Positions 35,065 to 43,428 of a DNA stretch of 64,000 bases are shown here, one piece after another. The stretch covers positions 372,001-436,000 of the forward strand of contig NZ_CP040330.1 of the NCBI RefSeq assembly GCF_005576615.1, given 5' to 3'. The notes under the pieces were generated by a model, which did not search any database, was not told the origin of the DNA, and saw nothing but the letters and a program-made list of their open reading frames with translations. Within the stretch, counting starts at the first letter, position 1. Each line of letters begins with the position of its first letter. A program made the translations under genes and the position numbers. Source of the stretch: Natrinema versiforme (GTDB lineage Archaea > Halobacteriota > Halobacteria > Halobacteriales > Natrialbaceae).

Positions 35065-35574
35065 TCAGGTCGCCGTCGCCTCCAGCGTCGCCACTCGCCG
35101 ACCGTCGACCGCGAGCATAACGGTAACGGAATCACCCGTTGCGAGCGGCGGGGAATTCGTGTCGGCGACCGACAGACTCGCTCGCTCCCCGACCGTCCAC
35201 TCCGAATCCGATCTCGAATTGAACGGTCCCTCCGGCGTCCCGTTGAAGCCGCTCGCACCGGCATAGGGGACCGGCGGCTGCTCGGCTAGCTCCGTCCCGT
35301 TTACCGCCACCGTTACCGACAGCACCTCGACATCGACGGCGTCGCCGGCGACGTGTTCGATCGCTATCGACGACTGGTCGCCGTCGGCCGAGAGTTCGAA
35401 CGTCGCGGTCGGGGTCGGGGACTCGAGCGTCCACGCGCCAACGCCGACAGCGATAACGGCTGCCAGACAGACGGTGAGAGCGACGAGAAGGAGTACGCCG
35501 ATAACCGGACTCACGGCGCGCGCATCGCCGGCTCCCGAACTCTGTCGATCTTTGCTGTTCTGCGTTACGCGCAC
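35065..35574 (-). CDS. Type IV pilin-like protein
   Basis: The 169-residue protein has the haloarchaeal PilA/archaellin N-terminal pattern: a short charged leader, ARAVSPVIGVLLLVALTV, and one hydrophobic helix. Class III signal peptidase (PibD) should cut before this helix. The mature part is a beta-rich, acidic surface domain with N-glycosylation-type sites (NGTEL, NGTPE). Such pilins build adhesion pili or minor tips. It lies next to a secreted protein on the same strand (109-base gap). Confidence 0.88.
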   Translation of the reverse strand: MRVTQNSKDRQSSGAGDARAVSPVIGVLLLVALTVCLAAVIAVGVGAWTLESPTPTATFELSADGDQSSIAIEHVAGDAVDVEVLSVTVAVNGTELAEQPPVPYAGASGFNGTPEGPFNSRSDSEWTVGERASLSVADTNSPPLATGDSVTVMLAVDGRRVATLEATAT

Positions 35575-35682
35575 GGCGCTCTCTGGCCGCTCTTTCCCGT
35601 ATAAATTTCAGTCCGCAGTCACCGGGTAACCGCGGTCGAACTGAATCCCGACTCCGCGAACTCGATTGCCCCCGGCTCCCGG

Positions 35683-36915
35683 TCAGAAGTTGTCCGTTAT
35701 CGTCGCGTTGACGCTTCCGCTCTCGGTTTCTGCGGTGATGTCGTATCGGCCGATCGGCTGCACGATCCACAGGCTTCCGTCCTCGCCGGTCTCGCCGAGT
35801 TCGACCCCATCAGCCGTGATGGTCGCTTGTGCGGGATCGCCAGTTTCCGGATCGGTCATCGTGATCTTCACCGGCCCGTTGGCTGGCGTCTCGGTAATCG
35901 TCATGTTGATGCCGTCCCGGGACCACGTCTTGACGTCCGTCCGGGGCAGAGACGACGCGGACAGCTCTTGTACTTCGCGATAGACGTCACCCGTTCGGCC
36001 GTCGAAATAGAAGTCGAGGCGACCGTGGTCGTGTCCCATTTCGACCCAGTAGTAGCCGGGACTGTTGTCCTGGAAGTGTGGACCGGAGCCGAACTCGCTT
36101 GCCCACGGGTAGAGTTCGGCGATGTGATCATACGCTCCTCCGTTTTTGAACCGCTCTGATCCCGTTTCGTCGCGGTTGTCGAATCGACTCGTTTCGACGA
36201 TATACTGATCGCCCGTCATTATCGCGACACTGTACCCGGTCTGTGATGTCGAGACGACGATGTCGTGTCTGACGTCGCCGGTCGGCCGTTCGGATAGTTG
36301 CGCGAGAGTCGATCGGAGCGAGGTTCGGTGATAGTTGAGGGTCTTCTGGTCGGCACGCGTCTGGCTGGCCGACAGCGAGTATCCCGGGACCCGATCTGCG
36401 CGATCGTCCAGTTCCTCGAGACTCTCGGAGAGCATCGCCGCCTGGTTGTGATTTCGTAACAGCGTTTGGAGGAACTCTGTTGACGAGCGCTCGCCAGCGG
36501 CGTACGCTTTCGCCGCCTCGCGTTCGCGTTGCTCGAGTTCATCCATCCGTTGCGTGAGTCGTTCGTATCCCGCCTGAATCATCGCTTCTCGTTCCTCGGC
36601 CGTCGCATCGTCGAACTCGCTATCGACGATGGTGTACTGGTCGTGGTCGACTCGGAGCTGATCGTCCGCGCTCGCAAGCGCCATTCCGAGGTTCGGTCCG
36701 TACTCGGTGTACTCGCTTCTGACCTCGCCGCTGAGCCCGAGTCTGTTGGTCGTGTTATCGACTGCTATCGGCGTCGATTGGGAGGACGATACTTGCAACT
36801 GAACCGCCTCGGAACCGCCGTTAATTTCGCCCTCCGGTTGTGCCGCCACGATCGTCATCGCGGGGAGGGAGAGGACGAGAAGTAACGCGAGGAAAGCGGG
36901 GGTCGCGTTGTTCAT
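35683..36915 (-). CDS. Secreted protein of unknown function, Sec signal peptide
   Basis: The 410-residue protein begins with a signal peptide (MNNATPAFLALLLVLSLPAMTIVAAQ). The mature N-terminal half is helical with a coiled coil (ERLTQRMDELEQREREAAKAYAAGE); the C-terminal part (from about 330) is an Ig-like or carboxypeptidase-regulatory-like beta domain (VKITMTDPETGDPAQATITADGVEL). No enzyme motif is seen. The ATG at 36915 is chosen over a GTG at 36921. It diverges from the membrane-bound winged-helix gene, which suggests a joint function or control. It resembles haloarchaeal DUF7094/DUF7096-type proteins, but this is from memory. Confidence 0.78.
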   Translation of the reverse strand: MNNATPAFLALLLVLSLPAMTIVAAQPEGEINGGSEAVQLQVSSSQSTPIAVDNTTNRLGLSGEVRSEYTEYGPNLGMALASADDQLRVDHDQYTIVDSEFDDATAEEREAMIQAGYERLTQRMDELEQREREAAKAYAAGERSSTEFLQTLLRNHNQAAMLSESLEELDDRADRVPGYSLSASQTRADQKTLNYHRTSLRSTLAQLSERPTGDVRHDIVVSTSQTGYSVAIMTGDQYIVETSRFDNRDETGSERFKNGGAYDHIAELYPWASEFGSGPHFQDNSPGYYWVEMGHDHGRLDFYFDGRTGDVYREVQELSASSLPRTDVKTWSRDGINMTITETPANGPVKITMTDPETGDPAQATITADGVELGETGEDGSLWIVQPIGRYDITAETESGSVNATITDNF

Positions 36916-37084
36916 CGCCACACCGTACGGGCTCTTGATACAAAAACTGGTCGTCTCCCAATGAAGACTCGAGACCGCGTTTCACGAAGCTCTCACGGGC
37001 TGCGAGAGCGTTTACGACCCTCGGTAACGTTTTATTTTCCGATGGAAAGTGTTTTTTCCCCCGGGAAACCACCCGTTGGTACGC

Positions 37085-38371
37085 ATGCGGATGTCCACCG
37101 CCGTCACACTCGCCCTCACGGTCCTCCTCGCGACAACCACGCTGGGGGCAGTAGCCGCCACACCGTCGGCACAGTCTTCGGCGGCCGTCGACTCGTCGTC
37201 GGCGACCTCCCCAGCGCTCCAATCTCATGCCCTCTCGTCCGCATCGACTGCTCCGCCGCCGCCCGACCAGCCAGACACGTGGCAGGTCATCAGAATTCGG
37301 GTGACAGATACCGGTGACGCGGAGTGGACGATCGAGAGCCGATTTCGCGTGACGAACGAAACCGAAGCCGAAACGTTCAACGACTTCGCCGACGCGGTCG
37401 TCTCGGATCAGAACCAGTACGACTACGGTTTCGACCCCGCGAACTACGTGAGTCGCTCAGCCGAGTCGACCGGTCGAGAGATGTCCGTCGAGAATGCAGG
37501 GTGGGACGACCCTCGAATCGAGGATGTCGAGACCGACGACGCACAAGCGCCGGACGGAGAGCCCGGGCGGGTCGGAGTGCTTTCGTACTCGTTTACATGG
37601 ACGAACTTCGGTACCGTCGACGGGGATCGAATTCATGTCGACGACACCTTCCAAACGTCTGACGGGCTCCTATTACCGACGCTGAGCGCCGGTCAGCGCC
37701 TCGTCATCGAACCACCGTCTAACTACGGGTTCGTCAATGCACCGACGGGAACCCAAAACGGTGCACTCGTCTGGAACGGCCCCTACGAGTTCGAGACGAA
37801 CAACCTCCAGATCACGATTCTCCGGGGTGCCGGTTCGAACTCCTCGATCTTTTCCGGACAGGGATGGCTGATCGCTGCCGTTCTCGCCCTCATGATCGTC
37901 GTCAGCGGAACCGTGTATCTCCTCACGCAACGCGACCTCGACGTTCCGATCTTGGCCGATCAGCTTTCGTCGCTCGAGTTCGCGACGGTACTCGAGCGCG
38001 GACCTGCCGAGGACGACCGGGGGTCCACTCGAGTCGACGCAAACGGCGGCACCGAATCGGTTACTTCTCCGGCACCTGAGCCATCCACGTCCGACAGTGC
38101 TGGCTCGGGCACTCGCCTCGAGTTCGAGGAACCCGGCGACGACGATATCGATCCCGAACTGCTGAGCGACGAGGAACGCGTCCTGCGACTGCTCAAGCAA
38201 AACGGCGGGCGGATGAAACAGGCGTCGATCGTCTCGGAGACCGGCTGGTCGAACGCCAAGGTGTCGCAGTTGCTCTCGAAGATGGACGACGACGACGAGA
38301 TCGAAAAGCTCCGGATCGGACGGGAGAACCTCATCACGTTGCCGGGCGTCGATCCGACCGAACTGGACTGA
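37085..38371 (+). CDS. Membrane-anchored winged-helix regulator with external sensor domain
   Basis: The 428-residue protein has a signal-type N-terminus (STAVTLALTVLLATTTLGAVAA), then an extracellular beta domain (about 60-265), one membrane helix (GWLIAAVLALMIVVSGTVYLL, about 275-295), a disordered linker and a C-terminal winged helix (LLSDEERVLRLLKQNGGRMKQASIVSETGWSNAKVSQLLSKM). This layout joins outside sensing to DNA binding in one chain, like haloarchaeal DUF7345/DUF7343 proteins. The ATG at 37085 places the signal at the start. TTTTATTTTCC about 45 bases upstream is the likely promoter. The target genes may be the neighbouring secreted protein and pilin. Confidence 0.85.
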   Translation: MRMSTAVTLALTVLLATTTLGAVAATPSAQSSAAVDSSSATSPALQSHALSSASTAPPPPDQPDTWQVIRIRVTDTGDAEWTIESRFRVTNETEAETFNDFADAVVSDQNQYDYGFDPANYVSRSAESTGREMSVENAGWDDPRIEDVETDDAQAPDGEPGRVGVLSYSFTWTNFGTVDGDRIHVDDTFQTSDGLLLPTLSAGQRLVIEPPSNYGFVNAPTGTQNGALVWNGPYEFETNNLQITILRGAGSNSSIFSGQGWLIAAVLALMIVVSGTVYLLTQRDLDVPILADQLSSLEFATVLERGPAEDDRGSTRVDANGGTESVTSPAPEPSTSDSAGSGTRLEFEEPGDDDIDPELLSDEERVLRLLKQNGGRMKQASIVSETGWSNAKVSQLLSKMDDDDEIEKLRIGRENLITLPGVDPTELD

Positions 38372-38401
38372 TCGATCGCCTCGACAGCGCCGCGGTGACG
38401 C

Positions 38402-39130
38402 TCAGTTCTCGCTCGAGTCGGTAGCGGTCGTGTTCGAGTCGTCAGCGCTCGCGTCCGGGTTGTACTGGATATCTTGCCCGACGGAGTCGTAGATATCGTC
38501 CCAGTCTTTGTCCTCGTCCAGCAGGAAGACTTCGACGGTCAGCGATCCCTCGCCGAACTCCTCGATTCCGTCGGGTCGGACGTCGATGTGATAGGTCCCG
38601 TTCTCGTCCATGCGAACCTCTCCCGTGCGCTCGATCAGTTTCTGTTCGTCCTCGTTGATCTTGACGAAGAAGTACGGTTCGCCGATCACGTCTCCGTGCT
38701 CCGGCGGATCGACGTTCTCCATACTGGTGTTGGCGGTGACCTCGAGGTTGAAGTTCGAGTAGCCGTCACCGCTCTCTGCGGGTTCTGTATCGACGAACTC
38801 GACGGATTCGATCCGGTCCTCGCGCTTGTCCTCGAGCGGGCGGTTCGGTTCCTCTGGCGGGTACCACTCCGCAGTTGCGGTCTCGTCCGTCTCTGCGGTG
38901 TCGGTTCCGCCGCCCGTGTCCGTGCTCCCATCGGTGGCGTTCGGATCGGCGGCGTCACCGGAGTCGGTTGTCGCGTTGTCGGTCCCGTTCGCGCCCGTCT
39001 CGCTATCGGTCAACGGCTCCGTCTTGTTCTCGTCCGACGGTCCGTCAGTTTGTGACCCTCCCAGAGCGCTACACCCGGAGAGGGCGACGAGCAGTGCGAC
39101 CGCGACGACAGCGATGGTTCGGGATTGCAT
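38402..39130 (-). CDS. Secreted lipoprotein of unknown function
   Basis: The 242-residue protein has a lipobox: LVALSGC with lipidation at C20. A long low-complexity linker of T, D, G, N and E (residues about 25-95) leads to a compact beta domain (SVEFVDTEPAESGDGYSNFNLEVTAN, EVRMDENGTYHIDVRPDG). It should sit on the outer face of the membrane. The gene converges on the winged-helix gene (30 bases between stops). The longer frame to 39481 has no support. Confidence 0.82.
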   Translation of the reverse strand: MQSRTIAVVAVALLVALSGCSALGGSQTDGPSDENKTEPLTDSETGANGTDNATTDSGDAADPNATDGSTDTGGGTDTAETDETATAEWYPPEEPNRPLEDKREDRIESVEFVDTEPAESGDGYSNFNLEVTANTSMENVDPPEHGDVIGEPYFFVKINEDEQKLIERTGEVRMDENGTYHIDVRPDGIEEFGEGSLTVEVFLLDEDKDWDDIYDSVGQDIQYNPDASADDSNTTATDSSEN

Positions 39131-39323
39131 CGTACTCCCTCGTTCCGGGACGATCGCCATTATTACAGTCCGGATAAACGGCTCCGACTCGTTCGACGAG
39201 AGACGGCAGAGAAATCGCTCGAGACGGTCGATTTTCGAATTTGCACGCTGTAGAACGATCCGTCTCGTGTCCGAACCCGATGCCAACGACCGTTTTCGCT
39301 CGAGTTCACTCCGTTTTACCCTC

Positions 39324-39348
39324 GCACAAAAACACCGACAGAAAAGTC
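39324..39348 (-). repeat. A-rich core of dispersed intergenic repeat, copy 4
   Basis: GCACAAAAACACCGACAGAAAAGTC, preceded by GTTCACTCCGTTTTACCCTCG as in the 3.2 kb copy (GTTCACTTCGTTCACCCTCA). It lies 25-49 bases after the radical SAM gene stop; the minus strand shows T tracts suited to termination. Confidence 0.55.
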
Positions 39349-39372
39349 GCTCGCTCCGCTCACTCGCGGTAC

Positions 39373-40380
39373 TTACGCTAGTGGCGTCCGCTCGACCACT
39401 TGCCCGTCGTAGGTGGGATACTGCTCGACGATTTCGCCGTCCTCGAGGTCGCCCTCCTCGATCATCTCCTCTAAGAGCCACCAGGCGACCTCGACGTGGT
39501 CGGTTTTGACGGTGTAGAACTCCTCGGGGACGCCCAGCGCCTCGAGGCGGTCGGGATCGGTATAGGTCTTCCCGTAGACGAGGGTACCGTCGTCGGTGAC
39601 GTCGTCGAACTCGCGGCGGACGTTGCGGGCCATCCGCTTGAGACGGCGGCGGTGCTGGGCCGCGTCCTTGAAGACGGAGGTACAGAAGTAGACCTTCTCG
39701 TGGTCGCCCATCACCTCGAGGATGTCCTCGCGGGAGCCGTCGACGGCGCTCATGTGGTCCTCTTTGAGTTCGAAGCCCTGTTCTTGCATCCGGCGGTAGT
39801 TCCCGTCGGACATCTCGAACTCATTGACGTTACAGAACTCGGCCGCGCCCTCGTCCAAGAAGTCGAGGAACTCCGTTTCGGCGCGGATACCGGGAATTTC
39901 GAACGCGGGGGTGAGTCCCTCTTCGCGGGCGATGTGGAGGATTTCCTCCCACTCGGTGCCGTGGAGGTCGCCCCACTGCTCGTACGGCGGGTGGAAGCGA
40001 ATTTCGTCGAGGCCGGCTTCCGAGAGGCGGCGCATGTTCTCGCGGCCGCCCGTGATACCCGTGTAGAGGTGGGTGTGGTGGTCCTCGCCGAACTTGTCTT
40101 TGAGGAGCTCGAGGTAGTGGCAGGTCCGGTCGAGGGCTTCCTGCGGTTCGCCGCCGGTGATCGACGTGCCCAGCGCGTCCATCCGGTTGGCCTCGATCAG
40201 GACGTCCTCGTCGCTCTCGACGAGTCGCTCGTTGGCGTAGACGTCGGTGACGTTCTTGCGGTTCTCACCGAGCGGGCAGTAAAAGCAGTCGCGCTGGTCG
40301 CAGTAGCCGTAGACGAACAGCACCATCTTGCCGCCCTTCGCGCACTGCTCACAGCCCTTCGAGATCATTCGAGGGTACAT
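39373..40380 (-). CDS. Radical SAM protein with CX4CX2C cluster motif
   Basis: The 335-residue protein has C27-x4-C32-x2-C35 in YGYCDQRDCFYCPLG, which should hold the [4Fe-4S] cluster; the usual spacing is CX3CX2C. A second cysteine pair (C10/C13 in GCEQCAKGG) may bind metal. SITGGEPQEALD and the GITGGRENMRRLSEAGLDEIRFHPP strand fit the SAM barrel. The substrate is unknown; related archaeal proteins are annotated only as radical SAM. ATG 40380 is preferred over GTG 40386. It diverges from the kinase. Confidence 0.9.
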   Translation of the reverse strand: MYPRMISKGCEQCAKGGKMVLFVYGYCDQRDCFYCPLGENRKNVTDVYANERLVESDEDVLIEANRMDALGTSITGGEPQEALDRTCHYLELLKDKFGEDHHTHLYTGITGGRENMRRLSEAGLDEIRFHPPYEQWGDLHGTEWEEILHIAREEGLTPAFEIPGIRAETEFLDFLDEGAAEFCNVNEFEMSDGNYRRMQEQGFELKEDHMSAVDGSREDILEVMGDHEKVYFCTSVFKDAAQHRRRLKRMARNVRREFDDVTDDGTLVYGKTYTDPDRLEALGVPEEFYTVKTDHVEVAWWLLEEMIEEGDLEDGEIVEQYPTYDGQVVERTPLA

Positions 40381-40511
40381 ACCCACCCGAGCCTCAAAAG
40401 CCGTGCGAATCTACAGCGCCGCTGTGCCCCGTTGGTCGGGTACATGGCTCCGCTCGATTCGCGTGGCGGCCACATACTATTAGACGGTCCGCGCGTACTG
40501 TGACCTAACCG

Positions 40512-42176
40512 ATGCCCGGTGGGATCCACGTCCTCTGTGTCGACGCCGACCCCGATAGCCGTGCGTCAACGGCCGCCGCGCTCGAGCGACGGAGCGCCGA
40601 TATCGACGTGACGACTGCGAAGAGCGGCCGCGAGGGTCTGGCAGTCTTCGACGCCGAGAGCGATGTCGAACCCGCACGAGCCGTCGATTGCGTCGTCAGC
40701 GGCTACGAACTGCCCGACGAGGACGGCCTCGAGTTGCTCGCGGCAGTGCGAGAACGCGATCCGACCGTCCCGTTCATCCTCTTTCCGAGCAACGGGTCCG
40801 AGGCGATCGCGAGCGAGGCGATCTCGACCGGCGTCACCGACTACCTCAGGAAGGGGTCCGAAACGGACCAGTACGCCGGACTGGCGAATCACATCGAAGA
40901 CGCCGTCGAGAAACGCCGCGCCGAGCGGGCGCGACGCGAGGGCGAACGCGAACTCGCCCGGCACGAGCGGCTGATCGAACTCGTCCCGACCGCGCTCTTC
41001 GTGCTCGATGCGGACGCGACGATCTGCTGGTCGAACGAGGAGTTCGCCGACGCGTTCGCGGAGGACAGGGCGGACCTGATCGGGACGCCGTTTCCGAAAC
41101 TCGTCGAACGGGGGTACTACGACGAGCGCGTGACGACCAAGTACACCGAGGAAGTCCGCGGACTGCTCTCCTCGTCGGTCGACCGCGAGCGGGCGAAGTA
41201 TCAGGTGCGATTTCACGCGCCGGTCGGCGAGGAGCGAATCCACGACGTCCACACCAGGCTCCTCCCGCTCGAGGACGGGGAGTTCACCGGGACGATACAC
41301 GCGATCCGCGATATCACCCGCCGGCGTCGCTACCGGCGCGAACTCGAGCGCCAGAACGAGCGGTTAGCGGAGTTCACCAGCCTCGTCAGCCACGACCTGC
41401 GGAACCCGTTGAACGTCGCACAGGGGAACCTCGACATGCTCGCGGAGCAACTCGACAGCCCGCGCGTCGACGAACTGCAGTGGTCGCTTGCGCGGATGGA
41501 GGAACTCATCGACGGACTCCTCCAGTTGGCCCGGCAGGGGAAGACGATCGGCGACGAAACGTGGCTCTCGCTGGCCTCGGCGGCTCGCGAAGCGTGGTCG
41601 ACCGTCGACACCGGCGACGCCCGCCTCGAGATCGCTACCGATATCGAGATCTACGGCGACGAGACCCGCGTTCGGGAACTGCTCGAGAACCTCTTCCGAA
41701 ACGCCGCCGAGCACGGCTCGACGAGCCCTGACTCGCAAACTCATCAGGACGCCGTCGAGCACGGCTCGGCGAGCCCTCTGTCGCGGGCACAGCAGGACGC
41801 CGCCGAGCGCGACCCGACAGCCGCCGAGAGGTGCCACGGCGAGGAGACCGATCGCCTGCTCGTCACCGTCGGAGCCCTCGAGTCGGACTCCCGATCGACC
41901 GACGAGGGGACGCGTCCCCACGGGTTCTACGTCGAGGACACGGGGTCGGGGCTGCCGGCAGATCGCGAGTCGCTGTTCGAGTTCGGCTACACGACTGAGA
42001 CGGACGGAACCGGGCTCGGGTTGGCGATCGTCGAGGGGATCGTGACGGCCCACGGCTGGTCGATCGCGGCTCGAAACGGGTCCTCCGGCGGTGCCCGCTT
42101 CGAAATCGACGGGGTCAGAGTCGCTGCTAACGCCACTGACACTCCCGTGGCCGACGAGACCGACGATTCCGACTGA
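40512..42176 (+). CDS. Sensor histidine kinase: receiver, PAS, HisKA and HATPase domains
   Basis: The 554-residue soluble kinase has an N-terminal receiver (1-130), a PAS domain (about 150-270), HisKA with FTSLVSHDLRNPLN, and HATPase with N box ENLFRNAAEHG, VEDTGSGLP and GTGLGLAIVEG. The receiver keeps the acid pair D11/D13 and the late lysine (DYLRKG) but has Gly64 where the phosphorylated Asp should be (VVSGYELP). Right after the N box there are about three 16-residue repeats (41700-41843). There are no membrane helices and no adjacent regulator gene. Confidence 0.93.
   Translation: MPGGIHVLCVDADPDSRASTAAALERRSADIDVTTAKSGREGLAVFDAESDVEPARAVDCVVSGYELPDEDGLELLAAVRERDPTVPFILFPSNGSEAIASEAISTGVTDYLRKGSETDQYAGLANHIEDAVEKRRAERARREGERELARHERLIELVPTALFVLDADATICWSNEEFADAFAEDRADLIGTPFPKLVERGYYDERVTTKYTEEVRGLLSSSVDRERAKYQVRFHAPVGEERIHDVHTRLLPLEDGEFTGTIHAIRDITRRRRYRRELERQNERLAEFTSLVSHDLRNPLNVAQGNLDMLAEQLDSPRVDELQWSLARMEELIDGLLQLARQGKTIGDETWLSLASAAREAWSTVDTGDARLEIATDIEIYGDETRVRELLENLFRNAAEHGSTSPDSQTHQDAVEHGSASPLSRAQQDAAERDPTAAERCHGEETDRLLVTVGALESDSRSTDEGTRPHGFYVEDTGSGLPADRESLFEFGYTTETDGTGLGLAIVEGIVTAHGWSIAARNGSSGGARFEIDGVRVAANATDTPVADETDDSD
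41700..41843 (+). repeat. Tandem 48-base repeat inside the kinase ATP-binding domain
   Basis: Units start at 41700, 41748 and 41796. The first two share about three quarters of their bases and encode NAAEHGSTSPDSQTHQ and DAVEHGSASPLSRAQQ; the third is more diverged. The array copies the N-box end (NA-EHG) and stays in frame. Confidence 0.85.
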
Positions 42177-42304
42177 GCGAATCCGGACAGCTCGACCCTG
42201 CGTGGTGTGGCTTCGATTATCACGTGAGCAGGAGACCGGTCAGTACGGAATACGGTCTCGTCGTCCCAGAAGAGGGAAATAGCGCGGCGTGCAACCACGA
42301 GACG

Positions 42305-43420
42305 ATGCTGTTGGTCCTCTGTGTCGATCTCGACGACGATCTCGGCCGCAAGACCGGCTTCTCGACGCCGGTCATCGGTCGCGACCCGGTCGAGGAGGCA
42401 GCCGTGGCGCTGGCCACCGCGGACCCGGAGGACTCGGACGTCAACGTCATCTTCCAGGGGTTGCACGTCTACGACGACCTCACGGAACGCGACGAGAGCG
42501 TTGAGGTCGCCGTCGTCACCGGCAACGACGAGGGCGACGTCAGCGCCAACCGCGAAGTCGGAGACGAGGTCGACACCGTCCTCGCGAGCCTCTCGACCGC
42601 CGAGGACGTCACCGCGCTCGTCGTCACCGACGGCGCACAGGACGAATCCGTCATCCCGATCATCCGGTCGCGGGTCCCGATCGACGGCGTCCGGCGGGTC
42701 GTCGTCCGGCAGGCACAGAACCTCGAGTCGATGTACTACACGATCAAGCAGGTTCTCGACGACCCCGAGACGCGGGGGACGGTACTCATTCCGCTGGGGA
42801 TCCTCCTGTTGATCTACCCCCTCGCGCTCATCGGGTCCGCGCTGGATATGCCGGGCTTCGTCCTGGGAATGACATCGGCGCTGCTCGGCTTCTATCTCAT
42901 CTCGCGCGGACTGGGGTTGGGCGATCGGTTAGACGCGACCGTCGAACGCGCCCGCCACTCGCTGTACGCCGGTCGAACGACGCTGCTCGCGTACGTGGTC
43001 GCGGCCGCGCTGTTCGTCCTCGGCGGCGTCAGCGGGATGGACACCCTCGAGACGGTCCGCCAGTCGACCGACGGGACCGTTGAGGTGCCAGTCATGCTCG
43101 CCGCGCTCGTCAACGGCTCGATCCACTGGTTCGCCGCCGCGGGGGTCACGACCAGTCTCGGACAGATCACCGACGAGTACATCGCCGGCTCGCTGGAATG
43201 GCGCTACCTCAACGCGCCCTTTTACGTGCTCTCGATCGCGGTCGTCCTCCACGCGGTGAGCGCCTTCTTCCTCGATCGGGTCGAGATCACCTACCTCGCG
43301 ACGGCGCTGACGGCCGGCACGCTGCTCGGGATCGCGAGCACGCTGGCCTTTGCCGTCGCTGAGTCGCGGTTTTCCGATTCGGATCGAGAAGAGGGGCAAC
43401 GAGGGGCCGAGCGAGTCTGA
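42305..43420 (+). CDS. DUF373 family membrane protein
   Basis: The 371-residue protein matches archaeal DUF373: a cytoplasmic N-terminal domain of about 150 residues (LLVLCVDLDDDLGRKTGFSTPVIGR, ALVVTDGAQDESVIPIIRSR) that looks like a nucleotide- or metal-binding alpha/beta fold, then about seven membrane helices. Its function is unknown in all archaea. The ATG at 42305 begins the conserved MLLVLCVDLDDD; upstream in-frame codons are not conserved-looking. It follows the kinase by 128 bases on the same strand. Confidence 0.9.
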   Translation: MLLVLCVDLDDDLGRKTGFSTPVIGRDPVEEAAVALATADPEDSDVNVIFQGLHVYDDLTERDESVEVAVVTGNDEGDVSANREVGDEVDTVLASLSTAEDVTALVVTDGAQDESVIPIIRSRVPIDGVRRVVVRQAQNLESMYYTIKQVLDDPETRGTVLIPLGILLLIYPLALIGSALDMPGFVLGMTSALLGFYLISRGLGLGDRLDATVERARHSLYAGRTTLLAYVVAAALFVLGGVSGMDTLETVRQSTDGTVEVPVMLAALVNGSIHWFAAAGVTTSLGQITDEYIAGSLEWRYLNAPFYVLSIAVVLHAVSAFFLDRVEITYLATALTAGTLLGIASTLAFAVAESRFSDSDREEGQRGAERV

Positions 43421-43428
43421 AAACGCGA

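Noticed and set aside
35065-35574. Archaellin (flagellin) gene
   Set aside because: The N-terminus is of the pilin PilA type and no fla/arl genes are nearby.
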